From positions 1 through 6,438 of the forward strand of contig CAKMNE010000088.1 in the NCBI GenBank assembly GCA_927798505.1: DNA of 6,438 bases. Direction: 5' to 3'. This DNA comes from an uncultured Bacteroidales bacterium. GTDB taxonomy: Bacteria > Bacteroidota > Bacteroidia > Bacteroidales > UBA932. The notes beneath the pieces were generated by a model. The model was not told the DNA's origin. It did no database searches and saw only the letters and a list, made by a program, of their open reading frames with translations. Made by a program: the position numbers and the translations under genes. Of this stretch, positions 6,112-6,438 are shown piece after piece; position 1 is the stretch's first letter, and the number at the start of each line of letters is the position of its first letter.

Positions 6112-6438
6112 ATGCCCATAGTATCAGTTGAACAATTCGGAGAATTGGTTCCCCAGCTGTCAAGCCCGGGCGGCCAGAGACTGACGCGGATGCTGTTCAG
6201 GCTGCTCAACATAAACAAGGTCAACGCTGCATATGACCGCTATAGCGGGTTTACCGGGCCGGATTTCGCCTGCGAGTTTCTCAAAGGCATTGGGGTGGAT
6301 TACCAGGTTGGCAATGCGGACAGGCTGAACAATCTGCCTGAAGGGGCTTTCATTACCGTCAGCAACCATCCGTACGGTCATATTGACGGGATTTCCCTGA
6401 TCGACCTATTCGGACATCTGCGCCCGGGCTACAAGGTG
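6112..6438 (+). CDS. PlsC-like lysophospholipid/amino-lipid acyltransferase (partial, C-terminus beyond right edge)
   Basis: 109 codons are visible from the ATG at 6112, two bases after the cls-like stop, so it belongs to the same operon. The N-terminal part (about 1-75) is soluble and helical. It leads into FITVSNHPYGHIDGISLID at 80-98, which corresponds to the acyltransferase block I: catalytic-type H86 and D92. The spacing is H-x5-D rather than the classical H-x4-D of PlsC. The NHPxGxxDG form is what I recall from the Bacteroidota 'hemolysin'-type acyltransferases, related to the O-acyltransferases of ornithine and glycine lipid synthesis (OlsF/GlsA type). The acyl acceptor is therefore either a lysophospholipid or a monoacylated amino-acid lipid. 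The remaining conserved blocks lie outside the window, so the assignment rests on one motif plus the operon context. Confidence 0.75.
   Translation, partial: MPIVSVEQFGELVPQLSSPGGQRLTRMLFRLLNINKVNAAYDRYSGFTGPDFACEFLKGIGVDYQVGNADRLNNLPEGAFITVSNHPYGHIDGISLIDLFGHLRPGYKV

Noticed and set aside
1..6438. Search for CRISPR arrays, tRNA/rRNA genes, IS ends, phage genes, toxin-antitoxin or defence genes
   Set aside because: No regular repeat-spacer array, tRNA-like folds, transposase or integrase motifs were found; nearly all sequence is explained by eight coding genes with two short divergent control regions.

Overview
The window looks like ordinary chromosomal DNA from a member of the Bacteroidota, most likely a gut-type Bacteroidales. 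This is inferred from three things. Upstream regions carry TAnnTTTG-type -7 boxes rather than TATAAT. Starts lack clear Shine-Dalgarno sequences. The gene families (OprP/Porin_O_P-like barrel, YitT/DUF2179 protein, membrane-anchored M28 peptidase, PlsC-like acyltransferase with an NHPxGxxDG signature) are typical of that phylum. No rRNA, tRNA, CRISPR array, insertion sequence or phage gene was seen.

Layout. Bases 1-1363 (minus strand) hold a two-gene unit: a 53-residue protein of unknown function, then a membrane-anchored M28 zinc peptidase that runs off the left edge. A compact 92-bp divergent promoter region (1364-1455) separates it from a plus-strand YitT-family membrane protein (1456-2388). 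That gene converges tail to tail with an outer-membrane porin-like gene (2385-3374, minus), and their stop codons overlap. The porin start overlaps the stop of an upstream TetR/AcrR-type regulator (3371-3898, minus), so the two form a coupled pair.

A second divergent promoter region (3899-4010), rich in repeated AAATTT and CAAAT motifs, separates the TetR gene from a tightly packed plus-strand phospholipid operon. This operon encodes a CDP-alcohol phosphatidyltransferase (4011-4706), a two-HKD cardiolipin-synthase-type phospholipase D enzyme (4703-6109, 4-nt overlap) and the start of a PlsC-like acyltransferase (6112 to the right edge, 2-nt gap).

The right half reads as an envelope module: a TetR regulator and an outer-membrane barrel facing an operon for phospholipid head-group transfer, phosphatidyl transfer and acylation. 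The TetR protein may control both directions from the shared intergenic region. That is inference from layout and repeats, not something the sequence proves. Each family is known on its own. The parts most worth a second look are the two divergent regulatory regions, the overlooked 53-aa gene, and the substrate specificity of the lipid enzymes.
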